Assembly: GCA_017991675.1 (NCBI GenBank)
Contig: JAGOQB010000001.1
Coordinates: 62,001 to 126,000, forward strand
Direction: 5' to 3'
DNA length: 64,000 bases
Source: Phenylobacterium sp.
GTDB lineage: Bacteria > Pseudomonadota > Alphaproteobacteria > Caulobacterales > Caulobacteraceae
The notes below the pieces were generated by a model. That model was given only the letters and a program-made list of their open reading frames with translations. It did no database searches and was not told the origin of the DNA. The translations under genes were made by a program, and so were the position numbers. Of this stretch, positions 51,027-58,542 are shown piece after piece. Position 1 is the first letter of the stretch, and every line of letters begins with the position of its first letter.

Positions 51027-53402
51027 ATGAAACAAGCACTGACGACCGCCTCGTGGGCGGTCATCGCGGCGGCCTGCGCGGTCGCTCCGGCCATGGCCCA
51101 GGACGCCGGCACGGTGGCCGAACTGGTGGTCACCGCCCAGAAGCGCGAACAGAACCTCCAGGACGTCCCGATCGTCGTCACCACCCTTCCGCAACGGCAA
51201 CTTCAGGATGCGGGCGTCCGCGACATCAAGGACCTGCAGGTCCTGGCCCCCGGGCTCAGCGTCACCTCCTCGACCAGTGAGGCCCAGACCTCCGCGCGGA
51301 TCCGCGGCGTCGGCACCATCGGCGACAATCCGGGCCTGGAGTCCTCGGTCGGCACCGTGGTCGACGGCGTCTACCGCGCGCGCAGCGGGGTGGCCTTCGG
51401 CGACCTCGGCGAACTGGAGCGGGTCGAGATTCTGAAGGGGCCGCAGGGCACCCTGTTCGGCAAGAATACCTCGGCGGGCGTCATCAACGTGCTGACCAAG
51501 GCCCCGTCGTTCGACTTCGAAGCCACGGGCGAGCTCACGGTCGGCGACCATGGCGCCTTGGGCGTGGCCGGCAGCGTGACCGGCCCCATCGTCGCCGACA
51601 AACTGGCCGGCCGTCTCTATGCCGCCAAGCGCGAGCGCGACGGCTTCGCCGACGTCCACGTCGGGGCCGGTCCGCGCACCCGGACCGACGACACCGACCA
51701 GAACTACTACACCGTCCGCGGCCAGCTGCTATTCACCCCGACCGACAGCCTCGGCATCAAGCTGCTGGCCGACTATTCCGACCGTGACGAGCACTGCTGC
51801 GTGAACTTCGTCACCGTCGCCGGCCCGACCGCGGCGCTGATCGACGCCCTGGCCGCCGACGAGGGTGTCCAGCGCCCGCCGAACCCCGGCGCACGCATCG
51901 CCAACGCCAACCGCGATATGGGCTCGAAGATCACCGACCAGGGGGTCTCGGCCCAACTCGACTGGGATATCAGCGACGGCATGGCGCTGACCTCGATCAC
52001 CGCCTTCCGCGACTGGCGCGCGGAGAACGGCTCGGACATCGACTTCTCGTCGGCCGACATCTGGTATCGCGCCGCCGACGGCTCGAGCTTCAACGAGATC
52101 AAAGCCTTCTCGCAGGAAATTCGCCTGGCCGGCTCCACCGAGACGGTGAACTGGCTGATCGGCGCCTTCTATTCGGACGAGGACCTCAAGGCCGCGGCCG
52201 CCACCACCTTCGGCACGGCGTACGAGCCCTACTTCGGCCTGCTGCTGTCGGCGCCGTCCGGCAGCCCCAATCCGACCTTCATCTCCCAGCTCACCGGCCT
52301 GCCGTATGGAACCAACTTCCCGGCCGGGGCCGGCCCGCGCGACAGCTACGACCACAATTCCAAGGGTTGGGCGCTGTTCACCAACAACAGCTGGAAGGTC
52401 ACCGAGGCGCTCGAACTGACCCTGGGCCTGCGCTACTCCGACGACGAGAAGACCGTCCGCAGCCACTACACCAATTCGGCGCCGGCCAACGCCTGCGCCG
52501 CGGCCCTGGCCCGGCCGCTCCCGGCCGCCGTCCGCGGGGCGATCTGCGCGCCGCATTCGGACCCGGCCTTCAACAACGTCGTCACCAACCAGGAGCAGAG
52601 CGAAGGCCGCTGGAGCGGCACCCTCAAGGCCAGCTATCGCTTCAATGAAGGGGTGATGGCCTACGCCTCCTACGCCGAGGGCTTCAAGAGCGGGGGCTTC
52701 AACCTCGACCGCGCCCGTCTGGCGGCCGGCGTCATCAACCCCGACACCAGCTTCCCGGCCGAAACCGTGGTCAGCTACGAGTTCGGGGTGAAGACCAATA
52801 CGGCCGACTACGGCCTGGTCGCCAACGCCGCGCTGTTCCACCAGACCTACGAGGACTTCCAGCTCAACACCTACACCGGCATCAGCTGGCTGGTGGCCTC
52901 GATCCCCGAGGTGATCTCGCGCGGCGTCGACGTCGACCTGATGTGGCGCCCGCCGGTCGAGGGCCTCAGCTTCACCGGCGGCGTCACCTATGCCGAGACC
53001 CAGTTCGGCGACTTCGTCCCGCCGGCCGGGATCTCGCCGCGCCTCCCCAACACCCGCCTCTCCTACGCGCCGCTGTGGTCGGCGGCCGGGACCGTGAACT
53101 ACGAACGCCCGGTTAGCGAAACTCTGGAGTTCCGCGCCAGCCTCTCGGCCAAGTACACCTCAGAGTACAACACCGGCTCCAACCTCGACCCGCTGAAATC
53201 CCAGCCGCCGCTGACCCTGGTCAACGCCCGCCTGGTGCTCGCCAGCCAGGACGAGCGCTGGTCGGCCGAGCTCTGGGCCCAGAACCTGACCGACAAGGAC
53301 TACAACCAGGTCGTCGTCGACCAGCCGCTGCAGACCGGCACCTACGCCACTTTCCTGGCCCCGCCGCGCACGTACGGGGTTACGCTGCGTGGACGCTTCT
53401 AG
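51027..53402 (+). CDS. TonB-dependent outer-membrane receptor 2
   Basis: The 791-residue protein starts after GGGAGGG. A signal peptide ends near PAMAQ, and the TonB box/plug region begins VAELVVTAQKREQNLQDVPI. ERVEILKGPQGTLFGKNTSAG is the plug signature, and the barrel ends in YGVTLRGRF, with the terminal Phe needed for outer-membrane insertion. It resembles receptor 1 in type but not closely. The position before acyl-CoA dehydrogenase and ligase genes suggests uptake of a lipid-like or carboxylic acid substrate. Confidence 0.93.
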   Translation: MKQALTTASWAVIAAACAVAPAMAQDAGTVAELVVTAQKREQNLQDVPIVVTTLPQRQLQDAGVRDIKDLQVLAPGLSVTSSTSEAQTSARIRGVGTIGDNPGLESSVGTVVDGVYRARSGVAFGDLGELERVEILKGPQGTLFGKNTSAGVINVLTKAPSFDFEATGELTVGDHGALGVAGSVTGPIVADKLAGRLYAAKRERDGFADVHVGAGPRTRTDDTDQNYYTVRGQLLFTPTDSLGIKLLADYSDRDEHCCVNFVTVAGPTAALIDALAADEGVQRPPNPGARIANANRDMGSKITDQGVSAQLDWDISDGMALTSITAFRDWRAENGSDIDFSSADIWYRAADGSSFNEIKAFSQEIRLAGSTETVNWLIGAFYSDEDLKAAAATTFGTAYEPYFGLLLSAPSGSPNPTFISQLTGLPYGTNFPAGAGPRDSYDHNSKGWALFTNNSWKVTEALELTLGLRYSDDEKTVRSHYTNSAPANACAAALARPLPAAVRGAICAPHSDPAFNNVVTNQEQSEGRWSGTLKASYRFNEGVMAYASYAEGFKSGGFNLDRARLAAGVINPDTSFPAETVVSYEFGVKTNTADYGLVANAALFHQTYEDFQLNTYTGISWLVASIPEVISRGVDVDLMWRPPVEGLSFTGGVTYAETQFGDFVPPAGISPRLPNTRLSYAPLWSAAGTVNYERPVSETLEFRASLSAKYTSEYNTGSNLDPLKSQPPLTLVNARLVLASQDERWSAELWAQNLTDKDYNQVVVDQPLQTGTYATFLAPPRTYGVTLRGRF

Positions 53403-53414
53403 GACGCGCGCCCG

Positions 53415-54599
53415 GTGAACCTGGATCTGACCGCCGAAGAACTGGCCTTCCGCGACGAGGTGCGCGCCTTCCTGCAGGAGGCGCTCACGCCCGAACTGCG
53501 CGAGGCCGGACGCCGGGCCACCAGCGTCTTCATGGACAAGCGCTACAGCCTGCCCTGGCAGAAAATCCTGCACGCCAAGGGCTGGGCCGCGCCGAGCTGG
53601 CCCAAGGCCTACGGCGGCCCAGGCTGGAGCGAGATGCAGCGGCACATCTTCTCGGCCGAATGCGCGCGGGCCGGCGCGCCCAGCCTGGCCCCCATGGGCC
53701 TGCGCATGGTCGGGCCGGTGATCATGGGCTACGGGACCGAGGCCCAGAAGGCCCACTACCTGCCGCGCATCCTGTCGGGCGAGGACTACTGGTGCCAGGG
53801 CTATTCCGAGCCCGGCGCCGGCTCGGACCTGGCCGCTCTCCAGTTGCGCGCCGAACGTGACGGCGACGACTATGTGCTGAACGGCTCCAAGCTGTGGACC
53901 ACCCACGCGCACTGGGCCAACCGGATGTTCTGCCTGGTCCGGACGTTGGCCGAGGGCAAGCCGCAGGCCGGGATCACCTTCCTACTGCTCGACATGCAGA
54001 CGCCGGGAATCCGGGTGCGCCCGATCATCACCCTGGCCGGCGAGCATGAGGTCAACGAGGTGTTCTTCGAGAACGTCCGGGTTCCGGTCTCCGGCCGCCT
54101 GGGCGAGGAGAACCAGGGCTGGACGGTCGCCAAGTATCTGCTCGAGTTTGAACGCGGCGGCGGCTCGGCGCCCGGCCTGAAGGTGATGCTCGAGCGGCTG
54201 CGCCGGACCGCGCGCGACGCCGGCCTGCTGGACGAGGCCGACTTCCGCCGCCGGCTGATGGAGACCGAGATCGCCGTCCAGGCCATCGAGGTCTCCGAGC
54301 AGCGCATCCTGGCGGCGCTGTCGTCCGGCAAGAACCCCGGCCCGGCCTCCTCGATGCTCAAGACCCAGGGCGGCGAGGCCATGCAGCGCATCGACGAGCT
54401 GCTGCTGGAGGTCGCCGGGCTCTACGCCGCGCCCGACCAGCCGGCCGCCCGCGAACCCGGCTCCAACATTGCGCCGATCGGGCCCGACGCGGTGCTGACC
54501 GCCATGCCCCGATACCTCAACGATCGCGCCGCCTCGATCTATGGCGGCTCCAACGAGATCCAGCGGGACATCATCGCCCGGCTGGTGCTCGGGCTCTAG
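53415..54599 (+). CDS. Acyl-CoA dehydrogenase family protein
   Basis: This 394-residue protein starts at GTG 53415, 12 bp after the receptor. The FAD-binding segments are WCQGYSEPGAGSDLAALQLR and NGSKLWTTHAHWANRMFCLV. At the C-terminus IYGGSNEIQRDIIARLVLGL has Gly where the Glu base of MCAD lies, as in several bacterial FadE-type enzymes whose base is elsewhere. It should oxidise an acyl-CoA to the enoyl-CoA; substrate size is unknown. The ligase follows 11 bp on. Confidence 0.92.
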   Translation: MNLDLTAEELAFRDEVRAFLQEALTPELREAGRRATSVFMDKRYSLPWQKILHAKGWAAPSWPKAYGGPGWSEMQRHIFSAECARAGAPSLAPMGLRMVGPVIMGYGTEAQKAHYLPRILSGEDYWCQGYSEPGAGSDLAALQLRAERDGDDYVLNGSKLWTTHAHWANRMFCLVRTLAEGKPQAGITFLLLDMQTPGIRVRPIITLAGEHEVNEVFFENVRVPVSGRLGEENQGWTVAKYLLEFERGGGSAPGLKVMLERLRRTARDAGLLDEADFRRRLMETEIAVQAIEVSEQRILAALSSGKNPGPASSMLKTQGGEAMQRIDELLLEVAGLYAAPDQPAAREPGSNIAPIGPDAVLTAMPRYLNDRAASIYGGSNEIQRDIIARLVLGL

Positions 54600-54610
54600 G
54601 GAGACCGCTC

Positions 54611-56200
54611 GTGGCCGAAACCTCCGTCGACTTCAACGCCATCCCGACCCTCGCCGAGGCGCCGCGCCTCCACGCCCGTGAGCGGCCCGACGCGGTCGCC
54701 CTGACCTTCGAAGGCCGGCAGACCACCTACGCCCAGTTCGACGCGGCCAGCAACCAGGCCGCCCAGGCGCTGCTGGCCGAAGGGCTGACGAAGGGCGATC
54801 GCATCGCCTATCTCGGCAAGAACAGCGACCACTATTTCGAGCTGCTGTTCGGGGCCGCCAAGATCGGGGTGATCATGGCCCCGATCGGCTGGCGACTGGC
54901 CCCGCCCGAGGTCGCCTACATCGCCGGCGACGCCCAGGCCAAGATGCTGTTCGTCGGCCCCGAAGTGCTCGACACCGCCCGCCAGGTCGCCGCCGACCTG
55001 CCCGATCTCAAGGTCGTGGCGATGGAAGCCGGCTCCGGCGATTGGCCGACCTACGAGGCCTGGCGAGACGCGCAAAGCCCGGCCGATCCCGCCCTACCGA
55101 TCGACGAGCGCGACGTGGCGGTCCAGCTCTACACCTCCGGCACGACCGGGCGGCCGAAGGGCGCGATGCTCAGCCACCTCAACATCCTGGGCGGCCGGCG
55201 CCGGGCGCAGGACAATCCCATGGCCTGGAACCAGTGGGCCCCGGACGACATCAGCCTGGTCGCCATGCCGGTCGGCCACATCGGCGGCACCGGCTGGGGC
55301 ATCGTCGGCCTGGTCAACGGCGCCAAGGGCGTGGTCGCGCGCGAGTTCGACCCGTTCAAGGTGCTGGACTACATCGAACGCGACCGCGTCTCGAAGATGT
55401 TCATGGTCCCGGCGGCGCTGCAGATCGTGGTGCGCCAGCCGCGGGCGCGCGAGGTCGACTATTCGCGCCTGAAGTACATCCTCTACGGCGCCAGCCCGAT
55501 CCCGCTGGACCTGCTGCGCGAGTGCATGGAGGTGTTCGGCTGCGGCTTCGTCCAGCAGTACGGCATGACCGAGACCTGCGGCACCATCGTCTACCTGCCG
55601 CCGGAGGACCACGATCCGGCCGGCAACGCCCGCATGCGTGCGGCCGGCCTGCCGATGCCCGGCGTCGAGATCAAGATCCTCAACGAGGCCGGCGACAGCC
55701 TGCCGGCGAACGCCGTCGGGGAGGTCGCAGTCCGCTCGGTTTCGAACATGGCCGGCTACTGGCGCCTGCCCGAGGCGACGGCCGCGACCGTGGCCGCTGA
55801 CGGCTGGCTGCGCACCGGCGACGCCGGCTATCTGGACGAGGACGGCTATCTCTTCATCCACGACCGGGTGAAGGACATGATCATCTCCGGCGCCGAGAAC
55901 ATCTATCCGGCCGAGGTCGAGAGCGCGGTCTACGGCCACCCCGACGTGGCCGAGGTGGCGGTGATCGGAGTGCCCGACGACAAGTGGGGCGAGTCGGTGA
56001 AGGCCATCGTGGCGCTCAAGCCCGGCGCCAACCCCGATCCGGAGGACATCATCGCCTTCGCCCGCCAGCGCATCGCCGGCTTCAAGGCCCCCAGGAGCGT
56101 CGACTTCATCGAGGCCCTGCCCCGCAACGCTTCCGGCAAGATCCTGCGCCGCGAACTGCGCGAGCCGTACTGGGCCGGGCGCTCCCGCCGCGTGAACTGA
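54611..56200 (+). CDS. AMP-dependent acyl-CoA ligase (fatty-acid-CoA ligase type)
   Basis: The product is 529 residues from GTG 54611. The adenylation P-loop YTSGTTGRPKGAMLSH, the A5 motif YGMTETCG, A7 RTGDAGYLDEDGYLFIHDR, A8 KDMIISGAENIYPAEVE and the C-terminal Lys in NASGKILRREL are all intact. It activates a carboxylic acid with ATP and CoA, supplying the acyl-CoA dehydrogenase just upstream. The chain type (fatty or aromatic) cannot be told. Confidence 0.93.
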   Translation: MAETSVDFNAIPTLAEAPRLHARERPDAVALTFEGRQTTYAQFDAASNQAAQALLAEGLTKGDRIAYLGKNSDHYFELLFGAAKIGVIMAPIGWRLAPPEVAYIAGDAQAKMLFVGPEVLDTARQVAADLPDLKVVAMEAGSGDWPTYEAWRDAQSPADPALPIDERDVAVQLYTSGTTGRPKGAMLSHLNILGGRRRAQDNPMAWNQWAPDDISLVAMPVGHIGGTGWGIVGLVNGAKGVVAREFDPFKVLDYIERDRVSKMFMVPAALQIVVRQPRAREVDYSRLKYILYGASPIPLDLLRECMEVFGCGFVQQYGMTETCGTIVYLPPEDHDPAGNARMRAAGLPMPGVEIKILNEAGDSLPANAVGEVAVRSVSNMAGYWRLPEATAATVAADGWLRTGDAGYLDEDGYLFIHDRVKDMIISGAENIYPAEVESAVYGHPDVAEVAVIGVPDDKWGESVKAIVALKPGANPDPEDIIAFARQRIAGFKAPRSVDFIEALPRNASGKILRRELREPYWAGRSRRVN

Positions 56201-56211
56201 CCTCCGTAGGA

Positions 56212-56236
56212 CTACGTAAGGGCGCCCCCGTAAGGG
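56212..56236 (+). promoter_or_regulatory. Candidate FixJ-type site upstream of the fixK-like gene
   Basis: CTACGTAAG (56212-56220) read on the other strand contains TTACGTAG, which differs at one base from GTAMGTAG, recalled from memory as a FixJ-binding consensus. CGTAAGGG recurs at 56215-56222 and 56229-56236. The site is about 77 bp before the start codon, a suitable distance. No fixLJ genes are in the window, so this is inference. Confidence 0.35.
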
Positions 56237-56296
56237 ACGATCCGAAATTTTCCGCCCGCCCGCCCCGGCCTAGTCAAAGGTCATCGGGAGTTGGGT

Positions 56297-56929
56297 ATGA
56301 CTTGCAGCGAAACGATCCTCCGTGACGACCACGACCTGATCAGCCGGATCGGCGTGCCGATGACCTTCGCCAAGGACGAAGAGATCTACGGCCAGGGCGA
56401 GCGCGCCGATCTGGTCTACCGCATGATCAGCGGCACGGTCCGCACCTCACGCTTCATGGCCGACGGCCGCCGTCCGATCGGCGACTTCTACTATCCGGGC
56501 GACGTCTTCGGCCTGGAGACGACCGGCAGCCACAGCATGGCGGCCGAGGCGCTCAGCGACTGCGTGATCCTGGCGGCCAGCCGCCAGGCCATGCTGGCCG
56601 CGGGCGGCGAAAGCGAACTCAAGGACCTGATGTGGGACGCCACCGTGCGCGACCTCGAAAGCGCCCGCGAGCACCTCACCCTGCTGGTCCGCAAGAGCGC
56701 CAGCGAGCGGGTCGCCAGCTTCCTGCTGGGCCTGGCCCAACGTCGCGGCGAAAGCGCCGTCGAACTGGCCATGGGCCGCCAGGACATGGCCGACTACCTC
56801 GGCCTCACAATCGAGACCGTCTCGCGGATGATCACCCAGCTGCAGTCGTCCGGCGTGGTCGAGTTCGAGAGCTGCCGCCGCTTCCGGGTCCGCAACCGCG
56901 AGGCCCTGGAAGACCTCGCCGCCGCCTGA
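56297..56929 (+). CDS. fixK: Crp/Fnr-family regulator (FixK-like)
   Basis: The ATG at 56297 gives 210 residues. An N-terminal cyclic-nucleotide-type beta-barrel (EIYGQGERADLVYRMISGTV) precedes a C-terminal HTH, MGRQDMADYLGLTIETVSRM, with the E-x2-SR recognition helix of the FNR/FixK group. There is one cysteine near the N-terminus, so an oxygen-sensing Fe-S cluster as in FNR is unlikely. Position beside hemN and the cbb3 operon supports control of microaerobic respiration. Confidence 0.85.
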   Translation: MTCSETILRDDHDLISRIGVPMTFAKDEEIYGQGERADLVYRMISGTVRTSRFMADGRRPIGDFYYPGDVFGLETTGSHSMAAEALSDCVILAASRQAMLAAGGESELKDLMWDATVRDLESAREHLTLLVRKSASERVASFLLGLAQRRGESAVELAMGRQDMADYLGLTIETVSRMITQLQSSGVVEFESCRRFRVRNREALEDLAAA

Positions 56930-56949
56930 CCCTTCTCTAAGCTCTTCCC

Positions 56950-58329
56950 TCACAGCGCCTTGGCGTGCCGGCCCTGCTGGGCGTCGAAGTAGGCGTCCAC
57001 CGCCGCACAGATCGAGCGGATCACCAGCCGGCCTTGTCCGACCACGTCGACCCGGCCGGCTTCGGCGTTCAGCAGCCCTTCGCGCCGGAACGGCTCCAGC
57101 CGCGCCAGGATCAGCGCCAGGTCGGCCAGCGAGCGGCCATGACGGGCGCACAAGGCGTTCAGGTCGACCGCGAAGTCGCACATCAGCCGCTCGATGATCT
57201 CGCCGCGGAACCGGTCCTCGTCGGTGATCGCTACGCCGCGGGCGATCGGCAGCTCCCCGCGGTCCAGCGCCGCGCGCCACTCGAGTTCCCGCGTCAGGTT
57301 CTGGACGAAGCCTTGCGGGAAGGCGCCGATGGCCGAGGCGCCCATCCCGATCAGGGTCTTGGCGGCGTCGGTCGTATAGCCCTGGAAGTTGCGGCGCAGC
57401 CGCCCCTCGGCCAAGGCCGCCGCGAGGTCGTCGCCCGGCAGGGCGAAGTGGTCCAGCCCAATCCGGACATAGCCCTCGGCGATCAGCCGTTCGGCCGCGG
57501 TCTCGCTCTGGTCGAGCCGCTCGGCCGGCCCCGGCAGGGCGTCCTCTGCGATCAGCTGCTGGTGCGATTTCATCCACGGCACGTGCGCGTAGCCGAACAG
57601 GGCCAGCCGCTCAGGCCGCAGGCCCAGCACCGCATCGATGGTCGCCAGGGTGTTGGCGGTCGTCTGGTGCGGCAGGCCGTACATCAGGTCGAAATTGATC
57701 GAGGTGACGCCCGCTTCGCGCAGCCAGCCCACGCAGCGGGCGGCCTCCTCGAGGGTGCCCTTGCGGTCCACGGCCGCCTGCACCTGCGGGTCGAGGTTCT
57801 GCACCCCCAGGCTGGCGCGGCGCAAGCCGTGGCCGGCGCAGGCCGTCACCCACTCGCGGGTCAGCGCCGGCGGGTCGATCTCGGTCGCCACCTCGATGTC
57901 GGATGAGAGCTCGAAGACCTCGCCGAGCGCGGCGAACAGCACGTCCAGTTCCTCGACCGCCAGCATGTTCGGCGTCCCGCCGCCGAAGTGCAGGGCGTTG
58001 GCCGGCAGCTTGCCCGGCAGCGCCTGGCCCAGCAGCCGGATTTCATCCAGCAGCTTGCCGACATAGGCCGCGATCGGCTCGTGCCGGTTCACGGCCCGCG
58101 TGTTGCAGCCGCAGTACCAGCACAGCCGCGCGCAGAAAGGGATGTGCATGTAGAGCGACACCGGGTCGCTCGCCGGCAGCTCGGCCAGCCAGCGTCGGTA
58201 GGCCGCCTCACCAACGTCCGGCGTGAACTGCACGGCGGTCGGATAGCTGGTGTAGCGCGGCGCGCGACCGTCGAAACGGTTGACCAGGTCGGCCAGCGCC
58301 TGGGGGTCTCTGAGCGCGGTGAAGGTCAC
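56950..58329 (-). CDS. hemN: Oxygen-independent coproporphyrinogen III dehydrogenase
   Basis: The preferred start is GTG 58329 after CAGGAGCCGCCC (459 residues); a GTG at 58362 is possible. The radical-SAM cluster motif C66-x3-C70-x2-C73 is in HIPFCARLCWYCGCN. GGGTPNML, then SLGVQNLDPQVQAAVDRKG and FDLMYGLPHQT follow as in HemN. It decarboxylates coproporphyrinogen III without O2, serving haem synthesis at low oxygen. It faces the fixK-like gene with 20 bp between and has an FNR-type box upstream. Confidence 0.94.
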   Translation of the reverse strand: MTFTALRDPQALADLVNRFDGRAPRYTSYPTAVQFTPDVGEAAYRRWLAELPASDPVSLYMHIPFCARLCWYCGCNTRAVNRHEPIAAYVGKLLDEIRLLGQALPGKLPANALHFGGGTPNMLAVEELDVLFAALGEVFELSSDIEVATEIDPPALTREWVTACAGHGLRRASLGVQNLDPQVQAAVDRKGTLEEAARCVGWLREAGVTSINFDLMYGLPHQTTANTLATIDAVLGLRPERLALFGYAHVPWMKSHQQLIAEDALPGPAERLDQSETAAERLIAEGYVRIGLDHFALPGDDLAAALAEGRLRRNFQGYTTDAAKTLIGMGASAIGAFPQGFVQNLTRELEWRAALDRGELPIARGVAITDEDRFRGEIIERLMCDFAVDLNALCARHGRSLADLALILARLEPFRREGLLNAEAGRVDVVGQGRLVIRSICAAVDAYFDAQQGRHAKAL

Positions 58330-58382
58330 GGGCGGCTCCTGTGGTGTCTCAGGACTTCTCACCCGATCGCCCTCGGCGCGCC

Positions 58383-58396
58383 GTGATATCCGTCAA
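58383..58396 (-). promoter_or_regulatory. FNR/FixK-type box upstream of hemN
   Basis: On the minus strand TTGAC-GGAT-ATCAC matches the TTGAT-N4-ATCAA palindrome at 8 of 10 defined positions. Its centre lies about 60 bp before the chosen hemN start, and it overlaps the stop codon of ccoS. FixK-like control of hemN is a reasonable inference. Confidence 0.55.
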
Positions 58397-58542
58397 TCGG
58401 GGCGGTCGTGCTCCACCAGGATCCGCGAGGCGTCGCCCACCGGGTCCTCATACTGGCCGCTGCGCAACGTCCACCAGAAGGCGCCCAGGCCGACCAGGGC
58501 CAGCGCCACCGAGGCCGGGGCCAGGAACATCAGGATATCCAT
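58393..58542 (-). CDS. ccoS: Cytochrome oxidase maturation protein CcoS (FixS)
   Basis: This 49-residue protein, MDILMFLAPASVALALVGLG then AFWWTLRSGQYEDP, has one membrane helix and the conserved AFxWxxRSGQYDD-like motif of CcoS, followed by GDASRIL. It is needed for cofactor insertion into cbb3 oxidase. Its start overlaps the stop of ccoI (TGATG). It is the last gene of the cco cluster. Confidence 0.92.
   Translation of the reverse strand: MDILMFLAPASVALALVGLGAFWWTLRSGQYEDPVGDASRILVEHDRPD

Noticed and set aside
47971-56200. Integrative element at the tRNA
   Set aside because: No integrase, no insertion sequence and no repeated tRNA end was seen; only the position is suggestive.
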